A stretch of DNA of 47,831 nucleotides from Planctomycetaceae bacterium. Its GTDB lineage: Bacteria; Planctomycetota; Planctomycetia; Pirellulales; Pirellulaceae. A program made the translations under genes and the position numbers. Each line of letters opens with the position of its first letter. Within the stretch, counting starts at the first letter, position 1. The notes beneath the pieces were generated by a model that worked only from the letters and a program-made list of their open reading frames with translations, was not told the DNA's origin and made no database searches. Location of the stretch: positions 1 to 47,831 of the forward strand of contig PBOG01000211.1 in NCBI GenBank assembly GCA_002724245.1. The letters run 5' to 3'. Positions 7,805 to 15,768 of this stretch are shown here, one piece after another.

Positions 7805-9193
7805 ATGCCCGCCAAGAATTCTCGCGCTCGTTATCCCACGCCTCGGCTTTGGTTGCGGTGTTTCAAGCCGTTTCTCTCGACGCTGCAGCGGATGCCTCCA
7901 AGTTGCCGTCCGGCACTCTTCTACGAGACGTTCTATAACATCGGGTCCGGGGCGTTTGTGGCATTGTTCGGTCTGGCGCTGGCCACGCTCAAGAGCGAGG
8001 TCTTCACACCAGGTGGGACGAAGGAACACTTGATGTTCGTGGCGGCCATGTTCGGTGGCAGCAGCTTGCTGAGTCCGCTCGTCGGTTACTGTGGCAAGAA
8101 TGTCTCCATGCGGCTGATGGTAATTGTCCCCAACCTAGTGGCAGCGGGGATCCTCTTTGCGACCTGCACGCTGCAGAACGCGGGATTTTTTGCGGCGATT
8201 ATCGGGGTGGCCTTTATCATCCGTGTTTTTCCGCGGGTGGCCGAAATGAACATGTTTCGCGTGCTTTATCCGGCGACCCATCGTGGTACGGCGGTGGGCT
8301 GGGTCAAGGCGGTCGCTGCGGTGTCCGGTCTGTGTGTGACTGTCGCCGCGACATTCTGGGTCATGTGGCGGCCAGCACTTTATTTCGTACCGTACTGGGC
8401 GGTCGGTATTGCGCTGGCTTGTTCCGCATTTGCCTATGCCAGGATTCCCGTGCGGCAACGTCTGTTGTTCCGGTCGGGTGAGGACCGGCCTCCGCACCGC
8501 GCCTTCTGGTCCGGTGCACGTGTTTTCCTCGCGGATCGGCGATTTGTGCTGTATCAGATTGGTTTCTTTTTTGCGGGTTTCGCCAATCACATGGCACATG
8601 CTTTTGTGGCGGAGTCACTTAAGGTGAATGCGTTGGCCTCGGATCGTGCAGTGTTCTGGATCGTGGCGGTCATACCGGCGCTTTGTATGGCGGGGTCCGC
8701 ACCCCTGTGGGGGCGTCTGCTGGACCGGATGAATCCGATGTCTGGCCGTGCGCTGTTCAATTCGATTCAATGCGTCGCCTACGGGTTTCACTGTTATGGA
8801 GGATTGACCCAGCAGGCCTGGCCGTTTTTGATCGGTTCGATTGTGCACGCCGTTGGGATGGGCGGCAGTACGATCAACTGGTTGACCGGAAGCCTCTATT
8901 TCGCCGATCGCGAACGCGTCACGTTGTACAACAGTATCCACGTGGCGTTGACCGGTCTGCGAGGGCTGTTAGCGCCGCTCGTAGGCGTGTTGATTTACGG
9001 CGGGACTGTCGTTCTTGGCCCCTGGGCGGTTCCAGGCCTGGGCCTTGGTCCCTGGCTATTCGGACTCTCTGCGGCGCTCTCCCTGTGTGGGTCGGTGTAT
9101 ATGGTATGGATGACCCGTTGGGACCAGGGGTCTTCTGAGGAAACCCGCCTGGAGAGGGGTGTGCCGCCAGGCGCTCAGGCTATTTCTTCTTGA
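7805..9193 (+). CDS. major facilitator superfamily transporter
   Basis: The 462-residue protein is almost entirely hydrophobic, with about twelve predicted membrane segments in two halves separated by a basic loop near residues 215-235 (RQRLLFRSGEDRPPHR). This is the layout of MFS carriers, and the length is normal. The second half carries a short cytoplasmic loop of the MFS kind (WGRLLDRMNP). The substrate cannot be told from sequence. ATG 7805 is chosen because it begins a short basic N-terminus before the first helix; an upstream in-frame ATG at 7715 exists and no strong ribosome-binding site distinguishes them. The next gene is a DUF1501 protein 136 bases downstream, so the transporter may import a product of that exported protein, but this is inference. 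Confidence 0.75.
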   Translation: MPAKNSRARYPTPRLWLRCFKPFLSTLQRMPPSCRPALFYETFYNIGSGAFVALFGLALATLKSEVFTPGGTKEHLMFVAAMFGGSSLLSPLVGYCGKNVSMRLMVIVPNLVAAGILFATCTLQNAGFFAAIIGVAFIIRVFPRVAEMNMFRVLYPATHRGTAVGWVKAVAAVSGLCVTVAATFWVMWRPALYFVPYWAVGIALACSAFAYARIPVRQRLLFRSGEDRPPHRAFWSGARVFLADRRFVLYQIGFFFAGFANHMAHAFVAESLKVNALASDRAVFWIVAVIPALCMAGSAPLWGRLLDRMNPMSGRALFNSIQCVAYGFHCYGGLTQQAWPFLIGSIVHAVGMGGSTINWLTGSLYFADRERVTLYNSIHVALTGLRGLLAPLVGVLIYGGTVVLGPWAVPGLGLGPWLFGLSAALSLCGSVYMVWMTRWDQGSSEETRLERGVPPGAQAISS

Positions 9194-9329
9194 TTCACCG
9201 GGATTATCTGGTCGATTTAGAGCGTATGGAAGACGCAAGGTGAGTCGGCCTGCCAAGTCAGGTTGACACACCAGTGCTTCCCAAAGGAAAATAGAACCGT
9301 TCAGAACACAGAATCCATGGAGATGTCCC

Positions 9330-10673
9330 ATGTTAACAATTACTGGCGGTCAAGCGGGGCGTGGTGCGTATTGTGATGGTGTTTCGCGCCGCAGTTTTTT
9401 GAAGATTGGGTCCTTGGGCGTGGGTGCCATGGGACTCAACCTCGCAGATCTGTTTCGAGGCGAGGCCTCCGGTGCGGTGACGCAAAAACACAAGTCGGTG
9501 ATTAACATTTTCCTGGGTGGTGGTCCCCCGCATCAGGATATGTGGGAGATCAAGACGGAAGCGCCTAAAGAGATCCGCGGACCTTTCCAGCCCATCGCTA
9601 CGAATGTTCCCGGAATCCAGATTGGTGAGTGTTTCCCGAAAATCGCGCAGATCATGGACAAGTCAGCTGTCTTGCGCGCCGTCGTCGGCTGCGAGGGTCG
9701 GCACGACTCGTTCCAATGCATGACCGGTTGGCGGCACGCCGATCTCCGCGCCATGGGAGGACGCCCGGCGATGGGCAGCGTGCTACACAAGCTGGAAGGT
9801 CCGGTCCACAAGAGCGTGCCTCCCTACGTCGGGATGGTTACCGCGGGCGTGTGGCGCGATCCAGGCAAACCTGGGTTTCTTGGGGCCAGCTATGCTCCCT
9901 TTAAACCGGAAGGACAGGGCCTGGCTGATATGAAGCTCAGCGGGATTTCGCTGGATCGCCTGGGTAACCGCAAAGCGCTGCTGACCAGTGTCGATCGCTT
10001 GCGTCGAGAAGCGGATTCGAGCGGCCAACTGCGAGCCCTGGACGCGTACGAACAGCAGGCCTTTGACGTGCTCGCTTCCAGCAAAATGGTCGACGCGCTT
10101 GACGTTTCAAAGGAAGATCCAGAAATTCGGGCCCGTTATGGTACGGGCAAACCGTATCAGTACCAGTATGACGGAGCCGCGACAAACAACGAACAGATTT
10201 TGATGGCGCGTCGGCTCGTGGAAGCGGGAGTTCGCTGTGTGACCCTGACCTACGGACGGTGGGACAGCCACGGAAATAATGAAGGCCTGGTGCGGCATCA
10301 CGGAGTTCGGATTGATCAGGCTGTGGCAGCCCTGGTCACCGACCTGGAAGAACGCGGGATGCTCGACGATGTGACGGTACTGGTGTGGGGTGAGTTTGGT
10401 CGAACACCGCGTATCAACAAGAGTGCGGGACGCGACCACTGGACGCAAGTCAGCTGTGCTTACATGGCCGGCGGTGGCATGCAGACCGGACAAGCGATTG
10501 GAAGTACCAATCGTCTTGGTGAACACGCCCATTCGCGACCTGTCCACGTTCAGGAGATCTTTGCGACCGTCTACAAGAACCTGGGCATCGATACTCGCAA
10601 TGCCACGATTGCAGATCCTGCTGGTCGTCCACAGTATCTGACTGAAAAAGAACCGATTGCCGAACTGGTGTAG
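9330..10673 (+). CDS. DUF1501 family protein, Tat-exported, unpaired
   Basis: The 447-residue protein is a shorter DUF1501 member. The start ATG 9330 is preceded by GGAGA at 9319-9323. A Tat signal is seen at about residues 19-42 (SRRSFLKIGSLGVGAMGLNL). Later hallmarks are FLGGGPPHQDMWEIK, the GVRCVTLTYGRWDSHG segment, and VWGEFGRTPRINKSAGRDHW. Unlike the other two DUF1501 genes in the window it has no PSCyt1/DUF1549/DUF1553 partner next to it; its neighbour is an MFS transporter. It ends 33 bases before the stem of a strong intrinsic terminator, which closes this plus-strand block. Confidence 0.9.
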   Translation: MLTITGGQAGRGAYCDGVSRRSFLKIGSLGVGAMGLNLADLFRGEASGAVTQKHKSVINIFLGGGPPHQDMWEIKTEAPKEIRGPFQPIATNVPGIQIGECFPKIAQIMDKSAVLRAVVGCEGRHDSFQCMTGWRHADLRAMGGRPAMGSVLHKLEGPVHKSVPPYVGMVTAGVWRDPGKPGFLGASYAPFKPEGQGLADMKLSGISLDRLGNRKALLTSVDRLRREADSSGQLRALDAYEQQAFDVLASSKMVDALDVSKEDPEIRARYGTGKPYQYQYDGAATNNEQILMARRLVEAGVRCVTLTYGRWDSHGNNEGLVRHHGVRIDQAVAALVTDLEERGMLDDVTVLVWGEFGRTPRINKSAGRDHWTQVSCAYMAGGGMQTGQAIGSTNRLGEHAHSRPVHVQEIFATVYKNLGIDTRNATIADPAGRPQYLTEKEPIAELV

Positions 10674-10704
10674 CCAGCGTCAGTGATTGAATGAGCTAGT
10701 TTGC

Positions 10705-10741
10705 AAACCAGCGGCAATTCGATTTGCCGCTGGTTTTTTTT
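10705..10741 (+). terminator. rho-independent terminator after the DUF1501 gene
   Basis: A perfect 11-bp GC-rich stem (10707-10717 with 10724-10734, left arm ACCAGCGGCAA) closes a six-base loop and runs directly into a tract of eight T residues (10734-10741). It terminates rightward transcription from the DUF1501 gene and also separates it from the convergent dioxygenase operon ending at 10764. Confidence 0.92.
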
Positions 10742-10763
10742 GCGCTCAGATACTGGTCACGGA

Positions 10764-11543
10764 TCAGCACGACGGATCGGAGAACGGCTGCAGTGGTGAG
10801 AAGTCGCGTTCGTTCTGGTACCAGGGGCGTTCCGTTTTTGTGCAGGCATTGCTGACGGCATTGTAGATCAGGTAGGCAATGGCGCGGCGCCAGGGTGATA
10901 CGTTGTTCGCGGATCCGTGGACCAGGTTGCAATGGACGAAAGCCACTGAGCCAGCGGGGCCGATCAGAGGTTCGATTCCGTGCTCGCCCGCTAGTCGGAT
11001 CAGTGTCGGGTTATCAAGGTGGTGGAGCTCGTAGCCGCGCCCGTCAGCGTCCTCGTGCAAACGCGAGTCGAGTAATCCGTGGCGGTGTGATCCGGGAAGT
11101 ACCAGGAGCGGAGAGTTGACCGTCGTGCAGTCGTCGACGAAGACGGAAGCCATGACACAATGAGGCATCGGCATTCCGTCAATCGTGTGCCAGGGGGGAT
11201 AATCCTGATGCCAGGCCCAGGAGTCTCCGTGACCGAATCCGTATTTCGGATTGAGGCGGCTCTGGTGGAGATAGACGTCGTCGCGCAGTAGTTGCTGCAC
11301 AGGGTGAAGGAGTTGCGCACTGAGTGACAGCTTGCGGAACACGTCGTCGTAGTGATGCGCTCCGAACACGAGTCTCGCGGTGTCTGGCTGGTCCTTTTCT
11401 GGCACCACTTCCGGCCCCTTGCGACGCAGCAATTCTGGCAGGGTAGCTTGAAGCTCCTCGACCAGACCGGCCGGCAGCAACGAAGGCAGGAAGACGAAAC
11501 CTCGGTGCTCAAACTCCTGGAGTTGGCTTGATGTGAGTTGCAT
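10764..11543 (-). CDS. phytanoyl-CoA dioxygenase (PhyH) family, EctD-like
   Basis: A 259-residue non-haem Fe(II)/2-oxoglutarate-dependent dioxygenase. The iron-binding facial triad is visible as H112-x-D114 (WAWHQDYPPWH) with the distal H209 (HCNLVHGSANN), and a 2-oxoglutarate-binding Arg at R219 or R220 (SPWRRAIAYLIYN). The stretch after the HxD, with DGMP and LLVLPGSHRHG, and the C-terminal ERDFSPL resemble the ectoine hydroxylase-like branch of the PhyH family, but no ectoine synthesis genes are in view, so the substrate is open. It is the last gene of a three-gene minus-strand operon, 14 bases behind a Gfo/Idh dehydrogenase. AGGA about nine bases upstream supports the ATG at 11543. Confidence 0.85.
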   Translation of the reverse strand: MQLTSSQLQEFEHRGFVFLPSLLPAGLVEELQATLPELLRRKGPEVVPEKDQPDTARLVFGAHHYDDVFRKLSLSAQLLHPVQQLLRDDVYLHQSRLNPKYGFGHGDSWAWHQDYPPWHTIDGMPMPHCVMASVFVDDCTTVNSPLLVLPGSHRHGLLDSRLHEDADGRGYELHHLDNPTLIRLAGEHGIEPLIGPAGSVAFVHCNLVHGSANNVSPWRRAIAYLIYNAVSNACTKTERPWYQNERDFSPLQPFSDPSC

Positions 11544-11557
11544 CTCGGATGTTCCTG

Positions 11558-12634
11558 TTACGGTTGTTTGATCGAAATCGGACGGCCTTGGGAGGCCGAT
11601 TCTAGTACCGCCAGCGCCGTGGCCAGCGATCTGCTGGCATCATAGGCGTCACTCAAAGGCGTTTCCTGCTGTTGGATGACCTGGCAAAAATGTTCGAGTT
11701 GAAGGCTCAGCGGGTCTGCGGTTCTGGCGGTCCATTGGCGATGTGCCAGAGGGTGCTGCCAGCCCCGTGGACTGCCCTCAGGGTAGCTCCACGTGGTCAA
11801 CTGTGGAAAGGCAAGTGACCCTCGGACTCCGCAGAAGTGGTAGCAGTTTTCGGAGACGTGATCATAGGTGGGGTTTTCTCCTGTGGTGGCTTCGTACGAC
11901 CAGGGCGCGGGGGTGGTGTCGGAAGCGAAAATCGATCCGAGCGCGCCGTTTTCGAACCGGAGCGTGATGGACAGGGAGTCCTCTACCTCCAGCTGACGAG
12001 TGGCAGAACTGGTGTGGGCGAAAACTTCACTGATGTCACCGCACCAGTAACGCAGGCTGTCCAGATCATGTATCAAGTTAATGAGGGTGGGTCCGCCAGC
12101 CGGTGGAATGCATCGCCATGCTTGTTGGTAGTATTCGTCGGGTTTGCAGAGGGTCCAGAGGACGGAGACACCGACTAGCGGACCGACGGTGTCGCTTTGC
12201 AGGATTGCGTGGGCTTGCCGAACGAGTGGATTGTGGCGGCGGTGATGGCCGACCAGGACGGCGGTTTTTGTCGCGTCGCTGGCATCGATGATTTGGCGAG
12301 CGGCTTCGAGCGTGTCCGCAATCGGCTTTTCGATCAGCACCGGCACGCCTTGCTGAAGGCAGTGTACGGCCTCGCGGGCGTGTTCCGCGTTCGGTGTGGC
12401 AATGATTGCACCGTGTATCCGCTCGCGTTCCAGTAGTTCAGGTAGTGTGCGATAAAAGGAAACTCCAAAGTGATCTGCGACGGAGCAAGCCGTCGGGTTG
12501 ACATCGCAAATCGCGGCCAATGAGCAAGCTTTCTGTCCAGTGATGAGGGCGGCGTGCTGCCGTCCCATCTGACCGGCACCAATCACGGCCAGGGAGATAC
12601 GATCGGGTGCGTTGGTCATCCAGGCTGCTTTCAT
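11558..12634 (-). CDS. Gfo/Idh/MocA family NAD(P)-dependent oxidoreductase
   Basis: The 358-residue protein has the family's N-terminal Rossmann fold with the dinucleotide motif GAGQMGRQH near residues 19-27, then LIEKPIAD (the conserved EKP that positions the cofactor and substrate), and the C-terminal alpha/beta domain typical of sugar and inositol dehydrogenases (WRCIPPAGGPTLINLIHDLDSL with its HD pair). These enzymes oxidise or reduce hydroxyl groups on sugars and cyclitols using NAD(P). The start at 12634 is uncertain: an ATG five codons in (12619) is equally plausible and neither has a good ribosome-binding site. It lies between two PhyH dioxygenases with gaps of 20 and 14 bases, so all three probably act on one pathway. 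Confidence 0.88.
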   Translation of the reverse strand: MKAAWMTNAPDRISLAVIGAGQMGRQHAALITGQKACSLAAICDVNPTACSVADHFGVSFYRTLPELLERERIHGAIIATPNAEHAREAVHCLQQGVPVLIEKPIADTLEAARQIIDASDATKTAVLVGHHRRHNPLVRQAHAILQSDTVGPLVGVSVLWTLCKPDEYYQQAWRCIPPAGGPTLINLIHDLDSLRYWCGDISEVFAHTSSATRQLEVEDSLSITLRFENGALGSIFASDTTPAPWSYEATTGENPTYDHVSENCYHFCGVRGSLAFPQLTTWSYPEGSPRGWQHPLAHRQWTARTADPLSLQLEHFCQVIQQQETPLSDAYDASRSLATALAVLESASQGRPISIKQP

Positions 12635-12654
12635 CGAGGAGATTACGGGGCTAG

Positions 12655-13425
12655 TCAGGATGACGCATCACGGGGCTTGAGTCCGAAGCCCATGTGCTGG
12701 CGGTTGACTGAACTCTGGTGCCGTTCTTTGGCATCGGCGTCTACATGCGCGCTGACACCTCGATAGACCAGGGCAAAGGCCCGGCGCTGTCGTGTCGATG
12801 AATGGTTGGCATCTGCGAGGTGAATGGTTTCTCCGTGGTGCACGGCCAGGTCACCGGGGTGCAGAGTAACAGCGGATTCGCGGGCGGCATCATCAGGGCC
12901 ATAGTCCGTAATCCCCTGGGAGAACCCCAGCACCTGGGTTTCGGCATGGGATCGCAGACCCCGCTGATGGGACCCGGTAACGTACCGGAGACAGCCGTTC
13001 TCTTCGTCGGTGGGATCGAGCGCCAGCCAGGCGGTGATCACCTGTGGCGGGGAGAGCTTGAAGTAGAAGTTGTCCTGGTGGGGTGGAGTGGGGTGTTCGA
13101 CGCCAGGTGGTTTGTTGAACCACTCGGGGCCCATAGATACGGCCGGTTCACCGAGCAAGCCGGCCGCCATTGCCAGCCACTCGTCCTGCAACGGGTAGTC
13201 GGTAAGAAAAGGAGCCCGCTGGAAGTGCTGCATTTGTTTTAGCGTTTCGGGGCGTGCGCGGTCGTGGTAGAACGCGCTGCTGTCTGGTAATCCGGGCACT
13301 ACTTCGCGGATGTAACGTTCGAGAGCATCCGTGAGTTCCCGGAGGCCGGTCGGCGACAAGAATTGGCGCAGGACCACAAAGCCGTCTCGGTTCAGCGTCT
13401 GGCGAGATTCTTCGTAAACGTTCAT
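12655..13425 (-). CDS. phytanoyl-CoA dioxygenase (PhyH) family protein
   Basis: A 256-residue Fe(II)/2-oxoglutarate dioxygenase. The HxD iron ligands are H116 and D118 (PPHQDNFYF), the distal His is most likely H202 (HHGETIHLADANHSS), and R215 in RQRRAF is the expected 2-oxoglutarate anchor. The segment ITAWLALDPTDEENGCLRYVTGSH is characteristic of the family. ATG 13425 is preferred to an upstream in-frame start at 13482 because the protein then opens with the usual YEESRQTLNRDGFVVL. It is the first gene of a minus-strand operon with a Gfo/Idh dehydrogenase and a second PhyH protein. The two PhyH proteins differ clearly, so they are not a recent duplication. Confidence 0.85.
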   Translation of the reverse strand: MNVYEESRQTLNRDGFVVLRQFLSPTGLRELTDALERYIREVVPGLPDSSAFYHDRARPETLKQMQHFQRAPFLTDYPLQDEWLAMAAGLLGEPAVSMGPEWFNKPPGVEHPTPPHQDNFYFKLSPPQVITAWLALDPTDEENGCLRYVTGSHQRGLRSHAETQVLGFSQGITDYGPDDAARESAVTLHPGDLAVHHGETIHLADANHSSTRQRRAFALVYRGVSAHVDADAKERHQSSVNRQHMGFGLKPRDASS

Positions 13426-13581
13426 GCGCAGGTGCCTGGGAAAAGGTTGGCAGGCGAGAGTTTCAATCGTCTTGAACGCCAACTCGCCGGGAAAAGTACT
13501 CTACGACACGGGCGGTGTCGGGCTCAAGCGGACACGTGGGGAATTCTGGTTCAGGCAGGAAGTCTGTTGGTGTTGTGGCAA

Positions 13582-13609
13582 TTGACGTGACCGGAATGAC
13601 CTGTATTGT
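13582..13609 (+). promoter_or_regulatory. candidate sigma70-type promoter for the YgiQ-like gene
   Basis: TTGACG at 13582-13587 and TATTGT at 13604-13609 are separated by 16 bases, in the gap between the divergent dioxygenase operon and the radical SAM gene. This would give a leader of about 75 bases before the ATG at 13693. The match is good at -35 and moderate at -10. Confidence 0.35.
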
Positions 13610-13692
13610 CGGGAATGCGTGTGGACTGGCGGACGAGTTCTCCCGACACCTACAATGAAGCCTCACACTCCTTGCAACGGGCCGTACTTCCC

Positions 13693-15735
13693 ATGGCGCA
13701 GTCTTTTCACGAATTGCCGATCCTTAATCAACCGAGTGACAGCCCTGGCGCACTGGAGAGCCTGGTGGCGGCCTCGGGGATTGAACGGGCAACCCGGCCG
13801 CTACCCATGAGCGCGGAGGAAATGCGCGACTGGGGGTGGACCGAAGTCGATGTGGTGTTCGTGACTGGCGACGCCTACGTGGACCATCCCAGTTTTGCCA
13901 TGGCGATTCTGGGCCGGGTACTGGTGGCCGCGGGCTTTCGGGTGGGGATCGTCAGCCAACCAGACTGGCAAAACTGTGAGGCTTGGCGGCGGTTTGGAAA
14001 ACCGCGTCTGTTCTACGCGATCAGCGCCGGCAATATGGACTCAATGATTAACCACTACACTGCGAACCGGAAGGTTCGTAATGACGACGCGTACTCACCC
14101 GGCGGGAGGATTGGATTGCGGCCGGATCGGGCGACGTTGTCGTATTGCCAGCGGGCGCGGGAGGCTTATAAGGGTGTACCGGTCATCGCCGGTGGAGTCG
14201 AAGCGTCTCTGCGAAGATTGGCGCACTACGATTATTGGAGCGACAAGGTCCGGCGTTCTATTCTGCTCGATTGTAAAGCTGATTTGCTCGTGTTTGGGAT
14301 GGGAGAAGAGCTGATCCTGGAGATCGCGCGACGATTGGATGCAGGTGGCGCAGTCCGTGACTTGCGGGAGTTGCGAGGTGTTGCGTATGCGATGGGTGCG
14401 TCGGAGACGCCGCCGGAGGATGCCCTCACGCTGCCGAGTTACGAAGACGTCAGCGCGGACAAACGATTGTTTGCAGAAGCCACTCGGATGATTCACAACG
14501 AGACAAATCCGCACAACGCGCGGCGTGTTGTCCAGTGGCACGATCGGCAGGCCGTGGTGGCAAATCCACCTGCTTTGCCCGTTTCCCAGGAAGCCATGGA
14601 TACGATCTATGGTTTGCCTTACACCCGCAAACCGCATTTCAGTTATCAGGAGTCGATCCCCGCATACGAGATGATCAAGGACTCGGTGACGATCATGCGG
14701 GGATGTTTTGGTGGGTGTACTTTCTGTTCGATCACGACACATCAGGGGCGGATTATCCAGTCGCGGAGCCAGGGTTCGATTCAGTCAGAGATTGATGGTC
14801 TGGCTGCGGACCCCGACTTCAAGGGGGTGGTCAGCGACATTGGCGGACCTACCGCGAATATGTATCAGATGCGTTGCCGGAAACCGGAAGTCGAAGCCGT
14901 GTGTCGGCGCCAGTCGTGCATTCACCCCACAATCTGCAAATTACTGGACACCGACCACGCGCCGTTGATTGAATTAATGAAGAGTGCGCGGGAGACCCCG
15001 GGCATTAAGAAAGTCTTTGTGGCCAGCGGCATTCGCATGGATTTGGCCAGGCGGTCACCAGAGTATATGCGGGATTTGACAACCCACCACGTAGGTGGGC
15101 ACCTCAAGGTAGCGCCAGAACACACCGACGAGAAGGTATTGAATCTGATGCGCAAGCCGGCCAACGATGATTTCGAGAAGTTTGCGGAAACGTTTGAAAA
15201 GGAGTCACGCGACGCGGGGAAGAAGCAGTATCTGGTGCCGTACTACATCGCGAGCCATCCGGGCAGCGACCTCAAGGCGATGATCGAGCTGGCGGTGTTT
15301 TTGAAGCGTAGTGGTTATCGCCCCGACCAGGTCCAGGACTTCATTCCGGCACCTTTTGATGTGGCGACGGCTATGTACTACACCGGACTGGATCCGTTTA
15401 CACGCAAGCCCGTCTATGTGGCGCAACATCTGCGCGACCGGAAGTTGCAACGAGCACTGCTGCAGTTTTTTGCGCCGGCGAACTATTTTGACGTTCGGAA
15501 GGCTTTGGAAAAGGCCGGCCGGCAGGATTTGATCGGTACGGGTTGTGATTGTCTGATCCCCGAGAAACCACCACGCGAGGCAATTCAGGAACGCCGAGAC
15601 CGAGCGAACCGATCCGTGCGCGGCGGCAAAAAGCGGGAACGCAGTGGTGGCAAAAAGAAGGGAAAAGGCAGACGCCAGAGTCGGAATCAGGCGGGGCAAG
15701 GGGATCGCCCCGGTCGGTCTTCCTTAAACGGGTAG
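13693..15735 (+). CDS. ygiQ: YgiQ family radical SAM protein
   Basis: The predicted 680-residue protein matches the YgiQ (UPF0313) family. It opens with a B12-binding-like region containing the family segment DVVFVTGDAYVDHPSF, then EASLRRLAHYDYWSDKVRRSIL, and a radical SAM CxxxCxxC cluster (C338, C342, C345 in RGCFGGCTFCSIT) that binds a 4Fe-4S cluster and SAM. Downstream are family features such as GGPTANMYQM and HLKVAPEHTD. The last 50 residues form a Lys/Arg-rich tail (GGKKRERSGGKKKGKGRR) that could bind nucleic acid; this is inference. The reaction of YgiQ proteins is unknown. ATG 13693 is preferred; the frame is open back to 13606, but that part overlaps the putative promoter. The gene converges on speA with a 33-base gap. 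Confidence 0.9.
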   Translation: MAQSFHELPILNQPSDSPGALESLVAASGIERATRPLPMSAEEMRDWGWTEVDVVFVTGDAYVDHPSFAMAILGRVLVAAGFRVGIVSQPDWQNCEAWRRFGKPRLFYAISAGNMDSMINHYTANRKVRNDDAYSPGGRIGLRPDRATLSYCQRAREAYKGVPVIAGGVEASLRRLAHYDYWSDKVRRSILLDCKADLLVFGMGEELILEIARRLDAGGAVRDLRELRGVAYAMGASETPPEDALTLPSYEDVSADKRLFAEATRMIHNETNPHNARRVVQWHDRQAVVANPPALPVSQEAMDTIYGLPYTRKPHFSYQESIPAYEMIKDSVTIMRGCFGGCTFCSITTHQGRIIQSRSQGSIQSEIDGLAADPDFKGVVSDIGGPTANMYQMRCRKPEVEAVCRRQSCIHPTICKLLDTDHAPLIELMKSARETPGIKKVFVASGIRMDLARRSPEYMRDLTTHHVGGHLKVAPEHTDEKVLNLMRKPANDDFEKFAETFEKESRDAGKKQYLVPYYIASHPGSDLKAMIELAVFLKRSGYRPDQVQDFIPAPFDVATAMYYTGLDPFTRKPVYVAQHLRDRKLQRALLQFFAPANYFDVRKALEKAGRQDLIGTGCDCLIPEKPPREAIQERRDRANRSVRGGKKRERSGGKKKGKGRRQSRNQAGQGDRPGRSSLNG

Positions 15736-15768
15736 CCAGGCCAACCGCATGTGGTGAGACGAGGGCGA

